Positions 49,160 through 59,471 of a stretch of 64,000 nucleotides of DNA are shown piece by piece. The stretch covers positions 3,100,001 through 3,164,000 of the forward strand of contig NZ_CP097218.1 in NCBI RefSeq assembly GCF_023373525.1. Reading direction: 5' to 3'. The stretch's first letter is position 1. Every line of letters starts with the position of its first letter. The notes under the pieces were generated by a model. The model did not search any database. It had not been told where the DNA came from and saw nothing but the letters and a program-made list of their open reading frames with translations. Made by a program: the position numbers and the translations under genes. This stretch comes from Brachybacterium kimchii. GTDB lineage: Bacteria > Actinomycetota > Actinomycetes > Actinomycetales > Dermabacteraceae.

Positions 49160-50277
49160 CGCAGGTGCTTCCTTCCTTCGGAGATGAGCAGCCACACGAG
49201 GTAGATGCCGCCGACGCACACGGTGACGACGCCGACGGGCAGGGGGCTGGTCGGGTTGATGCGCTGCGCGACGTAGTCGCTGACGAGCAGCAGCAGGGAG
49301 CCCATGAGCGCCGCCGGCGCGATGCCCATGCCGTGCGAGCGCGTGAGGCGCTTGGCGATCTGCGGGGCGGCGAGGGCGACGAAGGAGATCGGCCCCGCGA
49401 CCGCGGAGACCAGGGCCACCGCCGTGATGCCCGTGAGCATCAGCGCGAGCCGGGTCGCCTCCGCCCGCACTCCCAGGGCGGACGCCGACTCGTCGCCCAT
49501 CTCCAGGATGTGCATGCGCTCGGCGAGCACGACGCAGGCGGCGCAGAGGACGATCACCGTGATGACCGTGGGCCGCATCTGCTCCCACGAGACGCCGTTG
49601 AGCGATCCGGCGCCCCACACCGCGACGCGCATGGCGTCCTCGATCTCCGCGTGCAGCACCAGCCAGGTGTTGACCGCGGAGAGCATGGCGGAGACGCCGA
49701 TGCCCACGACGATCAGGCGGAACCCCTGGATGCCGCGTCGGCCGGCGCCCCTCGTGATGGACAGCAGGTAGACGACGAGGGCCGTGGCGGTGCCGCCGAT
49801 CAGCGCGCCGGCGGCCGTCCCCAGGTACGAGCCGCCCAGCAGCAGGATCACGACGAGGGCGCCCGTGTACGCGCCGGTCCCGAAGCCGATCACGTCGGGG
49901 CTGCCCAGCGGATTGCGCGTCAGGGACTGGAAGATCGCGCCCCCGATGCCGAGCGCGGCCCCGAGCAGCAGCGCCATCAGGCCGCGCGGCAGTCGCCATT
50001 GCTGGACCACCAGGACCGTGCCTCCGTCTCCGGCGCCGAACAGGGCCGGTACCACCTGCCGCACGGGGATCGTGAGATCGCCCGTGCTGACGGCGAGGAT
50101 CAGCATCGCCATGCAGGCGATCAGGATCGCCAGGCACACGCCGAGCGTGCGCAGCGTGAGGGGGAGATGCCCTCGTCGGAGGGTGGGGAGCCGGATGGCT
50201 CGTGGCGCCCGCGGGCCGGCCTGCGGAGCGGGGGAGGCGCTCGAGGCGGGGGCCTCGGCGGTGCTGCGGACGGTCAC
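49156..50277 (-). CDS. FecCD-family iron-siderophore permease (second)
   Basis: This 373-residue membrane permease has about nine to ten helices. LPRGLMALLLGAALGIGGAIFQSLTRNPLGSPDVIGF is the FecCD signature, and PISFVALAAPQIAKRLTRSHG is the ATPase-contact region. The GTG start overlaps the first permease stop (GTGA). A charged N-terminal extension of about 40 residues precedes helix 1. Confidence 0.93.
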   Translation of the reverse strand: MTVRSTAEAPASSASPAPQAGPRAPRAIRLPTLRRGHLPLTLRTLGVCLAILIACMAMLILAVSTGDLTIPVRQVVPALFGAGDGGTVLVVQQWRLPRGLMALLLGAALGIGGAIFQSLTRNPLGSPDVIGFGTGAYTGALVVILLLGGSYLGTAAGALIGGTATALVVYLLSITRGAGRRGIQGFRLIVVGIGVSAMLSAVNTWLVLHAEIEDAMRVAVWGAGSLNGVSWEQMRPTVITVIVLCAACVVLAERMHILEMGDESASALGVRAEATRLALMLTGITAVALVSAVAGPISFVALAAPQIAKRLTRSHGMGIAPAALMGSLLLLVSDYVAQRINPTSPLPVGVVTVCVGGIYLVWLLISEGRKHLR

Positions 50278-51431
50278 AGGGTCGACACCGCCTTGGAGCG
50301 CACCATGGCGATCAGCACGGGGGCGCCGAGGAACGCGGTGACCACGCCGACGGGGAGCCCGCCGGGTGCGGCGATCCGCGCGACCACGTCGGCCGCGAGC
50401 AGCAGCACCGGTCCGCCGAGGGCCGACAGGGCCAGGATCCACCCCTGGTTGGGGCCCGTCGCCCAGCGCACCACGTGGGGCACCATCAGTCCCACGAAGC
50501 CGATCGGGCCCGCGATCGCGGTCGCCGCCCCGCAGCACAGGGTGATGCCCAGGATGCCGATCGCGCGCGCCCGTCTGAGCCGCACCCCGAGGGTCGCGGC
50601 CAGGTCGTCGCCGAGGGCGATCGCGTTGAGGGAGCGCGCGGTCATCAGCGCCGCCAGCAGGCCGACGACGATGAACGGCACGGCCCGCAGGGACGGACCC
50701 AGGCCGCGCACGGACAGGGAGCCCGCCGCCCATGAGCGCATGGCATCGAAGGCGGCGGGATCGAGCAGCGTGATCGCGGTGGTGAATCCCGAGGCGACGG
50801 CCGCGAAGGCCACCCCGGAGAGCGTCAGCCGCACGGGATCACCGCCGCTGCGCCCGGCCGCACCGATGGCGAGCACCGCCACGGTCGCGATGAGCGCGCC
50901 GACGAGCGCGAGCCAGAGCTGGCCGGCCATCCCGGCGATGCCGAGCAGCGAGGTCCCGGCGGCGACGGCGAGCGCGGAGCCCGCGTTCACGCCGAGGATC
51001 CCGGGGTCCGCCAGGGGGTTGCGCGTCAGCGACTGCACGAGGGCCCCGGCGACGGCCATGGCCGCGCCGACGACGAGCCCGCCGAGCGTCCGCGGGACCC
51101 GAGAGCCCCACACCACGCGCCCGTCGATCGTGGACTCGTCGTGCTCCACGAGTGCGCGCAGCACCGTGCCGGGCGGGATCTGCCGGTCCCCGATGCACAG
51201 GCTCGCCAGGATCGCGAGCGCGAGCAGCAGCACGAGGCCCACGGCGAGCACGATCCGGCCCGCGCCGCCCACCCGGACCGGTTCATCGGTCTCGATGCCC
51301 GGGAGCGCGGTCGCGTCCGCCGGCTCCTGGGCTGCGGCAGCCTCGGACGGCGCCGATCCGTCCGAGGGTGTGGCCTGACCTCCGGGGACGGCCCGTCCCC
51401 GGGGCGGGGCCACGCCGGCGGAGGGGGTCAC
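50274..51431 (-). CDS. FecCD-family iron-siderophore permease (first)
   Basis: This 385-residue permease has about nine to ten helices, SRVPRTLGGLVVGAAMAVAGALVQSLTRNPLADPGILG and PIGFVGLMVPHVVRW. It forms the heterodimeric channel with the next gene. The GTG start overlaps the binding-protein stop (GTGA). The 55-residue N-terminal leader is Ala/Pro-rich. Confidence 0.93.
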   Translation of the reverse strand: MTPSAGVAPPRGRAVPGGQATPSDGSAPSEAAAAQEPADATALPGIETDEPVRVGGAGRIVLAVGLVLLLALAILASLCIGDRQIPPGTVLRALVEHDESTIDGRVVWGSRVPRTLGGLVVGAAMAVAGALVQSLTRNPLADPGILGVNAGSALAVAAGTSLLGIAGMAGQLWLALVGALIATVAVLAIGAAGRSGGDPVRLTLSGVAFAAVASGFTTAITLLDPAAFDAMRSWAAGSLSVRGLGPSLRAVPFIVVGLLAALMTARSLNAIALGDDLAATLGVRLRRARAIGILGITLCCGAATAIAGPIGFVGLMVPHVVRWATGPNQGWILALSALGGPVLLLAADVVARIAAPGGLPVGVVTAFLGAPVLIAMVRSKAVSTL

Positions 51432-52408
51432 TTGACGACGTCCTCGGCCTTCTCCAGCACCTCTGCGAGGTCGTTCAGCCACGTCGTCTGCACGGTGTAG
51501 GAGTACGCGCGCTTGTCGTCCCAGCTGCCCACCTGGTCGGCCTCGACGGCGGGGAGCGAGGTCCACAGGGAGTTCTCCTCGTAGCCGCTCGACGTCTCGG
51601 CGAGGAGGATGACGTCGGCGTCGTAGTCGCTGATCTTCTCCCAGCTCGACGTGGCCCAGGCGCTGTCCTTCGGGGCCTCGGGGCCCACGAGGTTCAGCCC
51701 CAGGTCGGCGAGCATGGTCGTGACGCCGAGGGTGTCGCTCGTATAGATCTCGTCCCCGGCGATGTTCAGGGCCATCACCGTCAGCCAGTCCTTCTTCTCC
51801 TCGGCGACGGCCCTCACGCGCTCCACGGCCGTGTCGAAGTCCTTCTTGGCCTGCTTCTGCTCCGCGGTCTCGACATCGGCGCCGAGCGCCTTCGCGATGC
51901 CGGTGTAGCGGTCGATCATCTCCTGGGGCGTCCCGCTCATGCGGACGGGGAGGTAGGGCGCGACCTCGGCGACCTGAGTGGTCACCTTCTCGTCCCACCA
52001 GGTCCAGCCGTCGCCCTTCTCGTTGCCGACCCCGATGACGAGGTCCGGGGTCGCGGCCGCGAGCTTCTCGAGGCTGAACTCGGCGTCGAGGCCGATGATG
52101 TTCTCCTTCTCGAGGTCGAGGTCCCCCTGACCGCCGGCGCCCTTGCCGAAGCCGAACACTCCCGCGAAGGTGATCCCGAAGGGCTGCAGGGCTGCGGCCG
52201 AGTAGATGTCGGCGACGATCTTCTGCGGCTTCTGGTCGAGCTCGACGGTCAGACCGTCGTACCCCTCCGGCGTGTACGAGAAGGACCCGGAGCCTGCGTC
52301 ACCGCCGCCGTCGCTCGTCGTCGTGCCGGAATCGGATCCCGCGGACGAGCAGCTGGCGAGGGCGAGGAGGCCCGGGACGGTGAGAGCGAGGAAGCCACGA
52401 CGGCGCAT
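51428..52408 (-). CDS. iron-siderophore substrate-binding lipoprotein
   Basis: This 326-residue FepB/FhuD-type binding protein starts with MRRRGFLALTVPGLLALASC, a signal with twin Arg and lipobox Cys20. An Asp/Gly/Ser linker precedes the ligand-binding lobes, which contain PQKIVADIYSAAALQPFG, LEKLAAATPDLVIG and DYDADVILLAETSSGY. AGGAG lies 7 nt before the ATG. A DtxR-like box about 100 nt upstream indicates induction by iron limitation. Confidence 0.93.
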   Translation of the reverse strand: MRRRGFLALTVPGLLALASCSSAGSDSGTTTSDGGGDAGSGSFSYTPEGYDGLTVELDQKPQKIVADIYSAAALQPFGITFAGVFGFGKGAGGQGDLDLEKENIIGLDAEFSLEKLAAATPDLVIGVGNEKGDGWTWWDEKVTTQVAEVAPYLPVRMSGTPQEMIDRYTGIAKALGADVETAEQKQAKKDFDTAVERVRAVAEEKKDWLTVMALNIAGDEIYTSDTLGVTTMLADLGLNLVGPEAPKDSAWATSSWEKISDYDADVILLAETSSGYEENSLWTSLPAVEADQVGSWDDKRAYSYTVQTTWLNDLAEVLEKAEDVVK

Positions 52409-52503
52409 ACGAAGACTCCTGGGGACGGACGCCCGGCGGCTGAGCCGGCGCGTGCGAGAGGCGGGGAACAGGGATGGGGAGGAAGTGGTGTCACATATTG
52501 TGA

Positions 52504-52522
52504 AAAGGCAAGGCTTGCCTAA
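52504..52522 (-). promoter_or_regulatory. DtxR/IdeR-type iron box
   Basis: On the minus strand the site reads TTAGGCAAGCCTTGCCTTT, which agrees with 13 of 19 positions of the DtxR consensus TTAGGTTAGCCTAACCTAA. It stands upstream of the siderophore operon in an AT-richer promoter region. Confidence 0.7.
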
Positions 52523-52657
52523 TGTCCATTGAGGCTAGCGTCGGGCCGTGACGAGCCCGGTGGGGCGGAGCTGATTCGAGACGCACCTCACGGCGACGGC
52601 TGGCCGGCCGCGCGGCCCAGCTCGTGCCTCGCGACGCGGGTCAGCGGCGGCGCGTCG

Positions 52658-53482
52658 TCACCTGTCCAGCTGGACGAGCGCTCCCGCCACCTCGCTGCGG
52701 TCCACGGTGCGATGGGCGAAGTCGAGCGCGGGGTGCCCTCCGACCCGGATGCCGCGGCGCGCGTGACGCAGCAGCTCGACGTCGTTCACGTCGTTGCCGA
52801 CGGCGGTGTACGAGCCGTCGAGGATGCCGAGGCGGTGCAGCGCGGAGTGCTTGGTGACGCCGCTCGGCGCCACGTCGATGAGGTGCTCGTCTGGATGGAC
52901 GGACACAGTCAGGCCGGAGCCCCGCAACTGCTCGATGACCTGGGAATCCTCGGTGAACAGCACCGCCTTCGCGTAGTCGGGGAGCGCACTGCGCGGCAGG
53001 TTGCGGGCGAGGCCTCCGGCGTCGAGCTGGCGGAAGATGCGGTGCTCCTCGTCGCCCGTGAACGAGAAGTCCCAGGGCCCGTCGACGAGCGCGGGCAGGG
53101 ACTGCGATTCGATGATCTCGTCGAGCAGGGCTCTGGCGGCGGCAGGGAAGCCGACGACCTCGACGTCGGCGCTCTGAGCACGCCGCACGAAGGCGCCGTT
53201 CCCGCCGATCAGCGCGCTGGCTGCGAAGTCCTCCGGAAGCACGGGCAGCAGGTCGCGCACCGGGCGCGCGGAGGCGAAGACCAGTGGGTGCCGCGCGCGG
53301 ACGCGGAGCAGGGCCTCGACGATGTCGTCCGTGAGGGTGCGGCCGTCGAAGCAGAGGGTGCCGTCGACGTCGAGCACCACGGGTTCGTCGGCGGCGCCGC
53401 CCCTGTCGGCGACACCGTCCCCGTAGGCGACGCCCTCCGCGTCGGCGATACCGTCCCCGTCGGCGATGTCATGGACCGGCAT
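52658..53482 (-). CDS. HAD-superfamily Cof-type hydrolase
   Basis: This phosphatase has all four HAD motifs: VVLDVDGTL (nucleophile Asp), the Ser in FASARPV, Lys in GVTKHSAL and acidic GNDVNDVELL. A Cof-type cap domain lies between. Sugar phosphates are usual substrates. The start is uncertain. The ATG at 53482 gives 274 residues but begins with repeat-encoded GDGIADAEGVAYGDGVAD and directly abuts a 19-bp hairpin without a ribosome site. A GTG at 53380 would give 240 residues beginning just before motif I. The core from 53380 to 52658 is certain. Confidence 0.8.
   Translation of the reverse strand: MPVHDIADGDGIADAEGVAYGDGVADRGGAADEPVVLDVDGTLCFDGRTLTDDIVEALLRVRARHPLVFASARPVRDLLPVLPEDFAASALIGGNGAFVRRAQSADVEVVGFPAAARALLDEIIESQSLPALVDGPWDFSFTGDEEHRIFRQLDAGGLARNLPRSALPDYAKAVLFTEDSQVIEQLRGSGLTVSVHPDEHLIDVAPSGVTKHSALHRLGILDGSYTAVGNDVNDVELLRHARRGIRVGGHPALDFAHRTVDRSEVAGALVQLDR
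53405..53476. repeat. four 18-bp tandem repeats
   Basis: Units beginning GTCGGCGA at 53405, 53423 (variant GTAGGCGA), 53441 and 53459 are each 18 bp. The first and third differ at one base. They lie at the possible 5' end of the HAD gene and 6 bp from the inverted repeat at 53483. Confidence 0.8.
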
Positions 53483-53524
53483 ATACGGGACATCTCTGCC
53501 AGATATGGCAGAGATGTCCCGTAT
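53483..53524. repeat. perfect long inverted repeat, 19-bp arms
   Basis: ATACGGGACATCTCTGCCA (53483-53501) is followed by gata and then its exact inverted copy (53506-53524). It is less GC-rich than its surroundings and lies 141 bp beyond the aldo/keto reductase stop. It could terminate that gene. It also touches the ATG of the possible long form of the HAD gene. Confidence 0.88.
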
Positions 53525-53664
53525 TTGCCGCTCGGCGACCGCCACCCGGCGCAGTCGATGCTCCTCGGAGGCGTGCTCCCGGCGCACCCGGTGCGCGTCG
53601 GCCTCGTGGGCCCCGCCGGCCGCGCCGTCACCGCCGTCCCCGCCGGGATCGCCGCCTTCCGGGA

Positions 53665-54597
53665 TCACGGCACCCGGTGGCCCGCCGCGCGGAACAGCTC
53701 GTACCACTCGGCGCGGGTGAGCGGCAGCTCCGAGCCCTCGGCAGAGTCGGTGACGCGCTGCGGCGTGGTGGTGCCGAGCACGACCTGCATGTTCGCGGGG
53801 TGGCGGGTGATCCAGCCGGTCGCGATCGCCTCCGGGGCGACGTCGTACTTCGCGGCGAGTCGGTCCACCACGGCGTTGAGCTCCGGGTACTTGTCGCTGC
53901 CCAGGAAGACGCCGTCGAAGAAGCCGCCCTGGAAGGGCGACCAGGCCTGGACGGTGATGTCGTTCAGGCGGCAGTAGTCGAGGATGCCCCCGCCGTCCAG
54001 GACGCTGGACTGCTCCTCGCCGCTCATGTTCGCGGCGATGCCCTGCGCGATGATCGGCGAGTGCGTGATCGACAGCTGCAGCTGGTTGGCCACGAGCGGG
54101 CGGGTCACCGAGCGCTTGAGCAGGTCGATCTGGCGGGGCGTGTGGTTCGAGACGCCGAAGGCGCGCACCTTGCCGGAGGCGTGCAGGTCGTCGAAGGCGC
54201 GGGCCACCTCGTCGGGCTCCACGAGCGCGTCGGGGCGGTGCAGCAGCAGGATGTCGATGTAGTCGGTGCGCAGCGCCTTCAGGGAGCCCTCGACGGACTC
54301 GATCAGGTGCTCGTAGGAGTAGTCGAAGTAGGGGCCGTCGGTGACGATCCCGGCCTTCGTCTGGATCGTGATCTCGGAGCGCTCGTTCGCGTTCAGGTGC
54401 ATCGCCTCGGCGAAGCGCCGTTCGCACAGGTGGTCGCCGCCGTAGATGTCGGCGTGGTCGAAGAAGTCGATGCCCGCGTCGCGGGCCGTGTTCACGAGGG
54501 TGCGGATCTCCTCGTCGGACTTGTCGTTGATCCGCATGAGGCCCAGCACCACGTTCGGTGCCGTGATCTCGGTGCCGGGAAGGGGGAAATGCTTCAT
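53665..54597 (-). CDS. aldo/keto reductase (YdhF-like)
   Basis: This 310-residue NADPH-dependent barrel enzyme resembles the E. coli YdhF oxidoreductase group. VVLGLMRI starts it. The catalytic Asp and Tyr lie in FFDHADIYGGD, Lys in TIQTKAGI and His in ILLLHRPDALVEPDEVA. SNHTPRQIDLL and NQLQLSITHSPII follow. AGGAG lies 8 nt before the ATG. The substrate is unknown. The next gene upstream is another aldo/keto reductase of a different branch. Confidence 0.92.
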   Translation of the reverse strand: MKHFPLPGTEITAPNVVLGLMRINDKSDEEIRTLVNTARDAGIDFFDHADIYGGDHLCERRFAEAMHLNANERSEITIQTKAGIVTDGPYFDYSYEHLIESVEGSLKALRTDYIDILLLHRPDALVEPDEVARAFDDLHASGKVRAFGVSNHTPRQIDLLKRSVTRPLVANQLQLSITHSPIIAQGIAANMSGEEQSSVLDGGGILDYCRLNDITVQAWSPFQGGFFDGVFLGSDKYPELNAVVDRLAAKYDVAPEAIATGWITRHPANMQVVLGTTTPQRVTDSAEGSELPLTRAEWYELFRAAGHRVP

Positions 54598-54771
54598 CGC
54601 AGAGACTCCTGTGTCGTCATGAGATCGGCCGCGGACGCGGTCGGGCCGGTGAGCGGCGCTCGCCGGGGGCAGAAGGGGCGGGGCTGGAGGGCCGACGGGC
54701 TGACGGGTGGGGCCGGGCGAACCCCCGGTCCGACGGGCGAGGAGCGCAGGCGGTCCCTGGTCCGACGGGCG

Positions 54772-54808
54772 GGGCCGGGGCTCCGCCCGTCGGACGGAGC
54801 CCCGGCCC
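54772..54808 (-). terminator. terminator hairpin after aldo/keto reductase
   Basis: GGGCCGGGGCTCCG (54772-54785) and CGGAGCCCCGGCCC (54795-54808) form a perfect 14-bp stem over a 9-base loop, 45 nt past the stop at 54853 on the minus strand. Confidence 0.75.
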
Positions 54809-54852
54809 ATGCTGTCAGGCGGCGCGTGCTCGCGGGCGCGCGCCGCTCGCCG

Positions 54853-56864
<2,012 letters not shown>

Positions 56865-56911
56865 CGCTCCCGGCGCCTGAGACGGGGTGTCCAGGATCTG
56901 GGACACCGGGC

Positions 56912-56917
56912 TACGCT
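56912..56917 (+). promoter_or_regulatory. -10 box of a probable leaderless promoter (Bcr/CflA gene)
   Basis: TACGCT ends 6 nt before the GTG at 56924; there is no Shine-Dalgarno. Confidence 0.5.
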
Positions 56918-56923
56918 CGCAGG

Positions 56924-58285
56924 GTGAGCACGGCTGATCCTGCGAAACCCTCCCCGAGCCCCGACGACTCTTCCATCCCCTCCGGTCCCGCCTCGCCCGG
57001 TGGGTCCACCGCGGGCCGGACCGCTGAGCCCGCTGCCCCGGCCCGTCGTCGGCCCCGTGGCTTCATCACCGTCGCGATCGCGGCGATCACGATGATCGGC
57101 CCGTTCACGATCGACTCCGTCTTCCCCGCCTTCACCCGCATCGGCGCCGAGTTCGGCGAGTCCGAGGGCGCGCTGCAGCAGCTGGTCTCCGCCTACCTCG
57201 CGGCGTTCGCGGTGATGTCGATCTTCCACGGCCCGCTGTCCGACGCGCTGGGCCGCCGGCGCGTCATGCTCGCGGGCCTCACGATCTACGTGCTCGCGAT
57301 GTTCGCCTGCGTGCTCGCCCCCTCCTTCGGCAGCCTCGTGCTGCTGCGGGTCCTGCAGGGCATGAGCGCCGGCGCGGCGACGATCATCTCCCGCGTCATG
57401 GTGCGCGACCTCTACTCCGGCGCCCAGGCTCAGCGACTGATGGCGCAGGTGATGGCCATCTTCTCGATCGCGCCCGCGCTCGCCCCGGTGATCGGCGGCT
57501 GGCTCCTGCTGCTGGGGGACTGGCGCTGGGTGTTCGGCGGGATCGGGATCTACGGGCTGCTCGCGATCGTGCTCACGATCCTGCTGCCCGAGACCCTCCC
57601 GCCCGAGCGGCGCTCACCGCTGCGGATCGGCTCCCTGCTCGGCTCGCTCGTGCACGTGGGCGCCTCGGCCCTTATGGTCCGCATCGCCTTCGCCACGGCC
57701 TTCGGCTTCGCCGCCCAGTTCCTGTTCATCGCGTCGGCGCAGATCATCGTGGTGCGCCTGCTGGGGCTCGGCGAGCAGGACTTCTGGGTGCTGTTCGTGC
57801 CGCTGATCATCGGCATGTTCACCGGCGCCCAGGCCGTCGGCCGGCTCGCCGACCGCCTTCCGCGCACGCGCATGATCACCATCGGCTACCTGGCGACGCT
57901 CGGCGCGACCGCCCTGAACCTGCTGCTCGTGGCGCTCGCCCCCGCGCCCGACGGCACGATCTCGCCCGCACTCATCCCCGTGCTCGTCGGCCCGATGCTG
58001 ATCGGCTTCACCGTTTCCCTGATCTTCGCGCCCATCCAGCTCGAGATCATGGACCTCTTCCCTCACGCCCGCGGCGCCGCCGCCTCGCTGGGCACCTTCT
58101 CCTCGCTCGTGCTGAACGCGCTGCTCGCGGGGGTCGTGGCACCTCTCGTGACGGGCTCCCTGCTCACCCTCGCGGCGACCGCGCTCGCTTTCGTCTGCGC
58201 CGGCACCGTGCTGTGGCTGTGGCACCTGCGGGCCACGGGCGGGCGCGGCGCCGAGGTCGTCGAGGACGGCGAGGTCGTGGCCTAG
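56924..58285 (+). CDS. Bcr/CflA-type MFS drug exporter
   Basis: This 453-residue membrane protein has about twelve helices and a 45-residue Pro/Ser/Ala-rich N-terminus. ITMIGPFTIDSVFPAFTRIGAEFG and FHGPLSDALGRRRVMLAGL (motif A) are Bcr/CflA signatures. RVLQGMSAGAATIISRVMVRDLY is the characteristic helix-4 region. It exports small hydrophobic compounds. The GTG start at 56924 appears leaderless. Its stop shares CTAG with the stop of the convergent EamA gene. Confidence 0.88.
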   Translation: MSTADPAKPSPSPDDSSIPSGPASPGGSTAGRTAEPAAPARRRPRGFITVAIAAITMIGPFTIDSVFPAFTRIGAEFGESEGALQQLVSAYLAAFAVMSIFHGPLSDALGRRRVMLAGLTIYVLAMFACVLAPSFGSLVLLRVLQGMSAGAATIISRVMVRDLYSGAQAQRLMAQVMAIFSIAPALAPVIGGWLLLLGDWRWVFGGIGIYGLLAIVLTILLPETLPPERRSPLRIGSLLGSLVHVGASALMVRIAFATAFGFAAQFLFIASAQIIVVRLLGLGEQDFWVLFVPLIIGMFTGAQAVGRLADRLPRTRMITIGYLATLGATALNLLLVALAPAPDGTISPALIPVLVGPMLIGFTVSLIFAPIQLEIMDLFPHARGAAASLGTFSSLVLNALLAGVVAPLVTGSLLTLAATALAFVCAGTVLWLWHLRATGGRGAEVVEDGEVVA

Positions 58286-59295
58286 CGCGGCACCCGGCCC
58301 GCAGGGCTCCCTGTTGCAGGCACGGGCCCGGCGGGCCGACGGAGGGCGGCGAGGACGCTCGGCGCCACGGCGGAGCCGGCGCCGACCAGGCAGAGCAGAC
58401 CGCCGAGCGCGGCCAGTGGCGGCGGGGTCTCGCCGAGCACGATCCAGGCCATCGCCACCGTGATCCCCGGGACGATGAGCGAGGAGGAGCTGAGCACCCC
58501 GGCTGGGGTGCTGGTCAGCGCGTACCCCCACAGCAGGAACGCGCACGCCGTGGGGAAGACGCCCATGTAGACGACCGTGACGACCGAGGCGGCGGACGCC
58601 TCGGCGAGCTCCCCGATCAGCGCGGGAGCGAACGGGAGGCAGGCGAGGAACCCGGCGACGATGCCCACCACCGTCATCGAGGTCGAGTCGACATGCGGGA
58701 GCAGCGTCTTCTGCGCCAGCACGCTCCCGGCGTACAGCAGGGCGGCGAGGAGCCCCAGCAGCAGACCGGCGCCGGAGACGCGGCCGCTCGAGGTGGCGAC
58801 CGTGATCAGGGCGATGCCTCCGAAGGCCACCAGGATCCCCGCCACCAGACGCACGGGCAGACCCTCGCGCAGCAGCAGTCCCGAGGCCACGGCGACGATG
58901 AGCGGAGCGACGTTGACCAGCATCGCGGCCGTCGCCGCGTCGATGAGCAGCTCCGCCGCGTTCAGCACGATGGTGTACGCCGCGAACCAGGCGACGCCCC
59001 ACCCGATCACGCCCAGCCACAGCCGCGGGCTCCGCGGCATGCGCACGCGACCGAGGAGAGCGAGCGGGAGCAGCACCACGGCTGCGGATCCGCTGCGCAG
59101 CAGGGACATCGCACCGGGGGAGAAGTCCGCGCCGCCGGCCCGGATCACGACGAACGAGGACGCCCACATGATCATCACCAGCAGGGCCGCGAGCCACGGC
59201 AGGGCGGGATGCGACGGACGTGGCGGGACCGAGGACGGCGTCGGGCCAGGTGCGGAGGAGGACGCCGGGGGATGCGCGGCCGAGGGAACGGGCAT
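58282..59295 (-). CDS. EamA/DMT-family exporter
   Basis: This 337-residue drug/metabolite transporter has ten helices in two EamA repeats (WLAALLVMIMWASSFVVIRAG; ALLYAGSVLAQKTLLPHV; GVLSSSSLIVPGITVAMAWIVLGE). Substrates are probably amino acids or metabolites, unknown here. The ATG at 59295 lacks a ribosome site, and GATCAT lies 6 nt upstream as a weak -10. It converges on the Bcr/CflA gene with a 4-bp overlap. Confidence 0.9.
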   Translation of the reverse strand: MPVPSAAHPPASSSAPGPTPSSVPPRPSHPALPWLAALLVMIMWASSFVVIRAGGADFSPGAMSLLRSGSAAVVLLPLALLGRVRMPRSPRLWLGVIGWGVAWFAAYTIVLNAAELLIDAATAAMLVNVAPLIVAVASGLLLREGLPVRLVAGILVAFGGIALITVATSSGRVSGAGLLLGLLAALLYAGSVLAQKTLLPHVDSTSMTVVGIVAGFLACLPFAPALIGELAEASAASVVTVVYMGVFPTACAFLLWGYALTSTPAGVLSSSSLIVPGITVAMAWIVLGETPPPLAALGGLLCLVGAGSAVAPSVLAALRRPAGPVPATGSPAGRVPR

Positions 59296-59471
59296 GGGCC
59301 CATGATCCGGCAGCGGCGGAGGCGGTGCCAGCGGGATCCGGACACCGACGCGCAGGGCGCGGGCAGACGGCGCCCGCCGCCTCTTGACCACGGTCGACGC
59401 GCATGCCCACCATGAGGCAGGGCGCGGGACAACGAGGTCGGACGCGCCGCTGGGGAGCCGAGGAGGCCACC

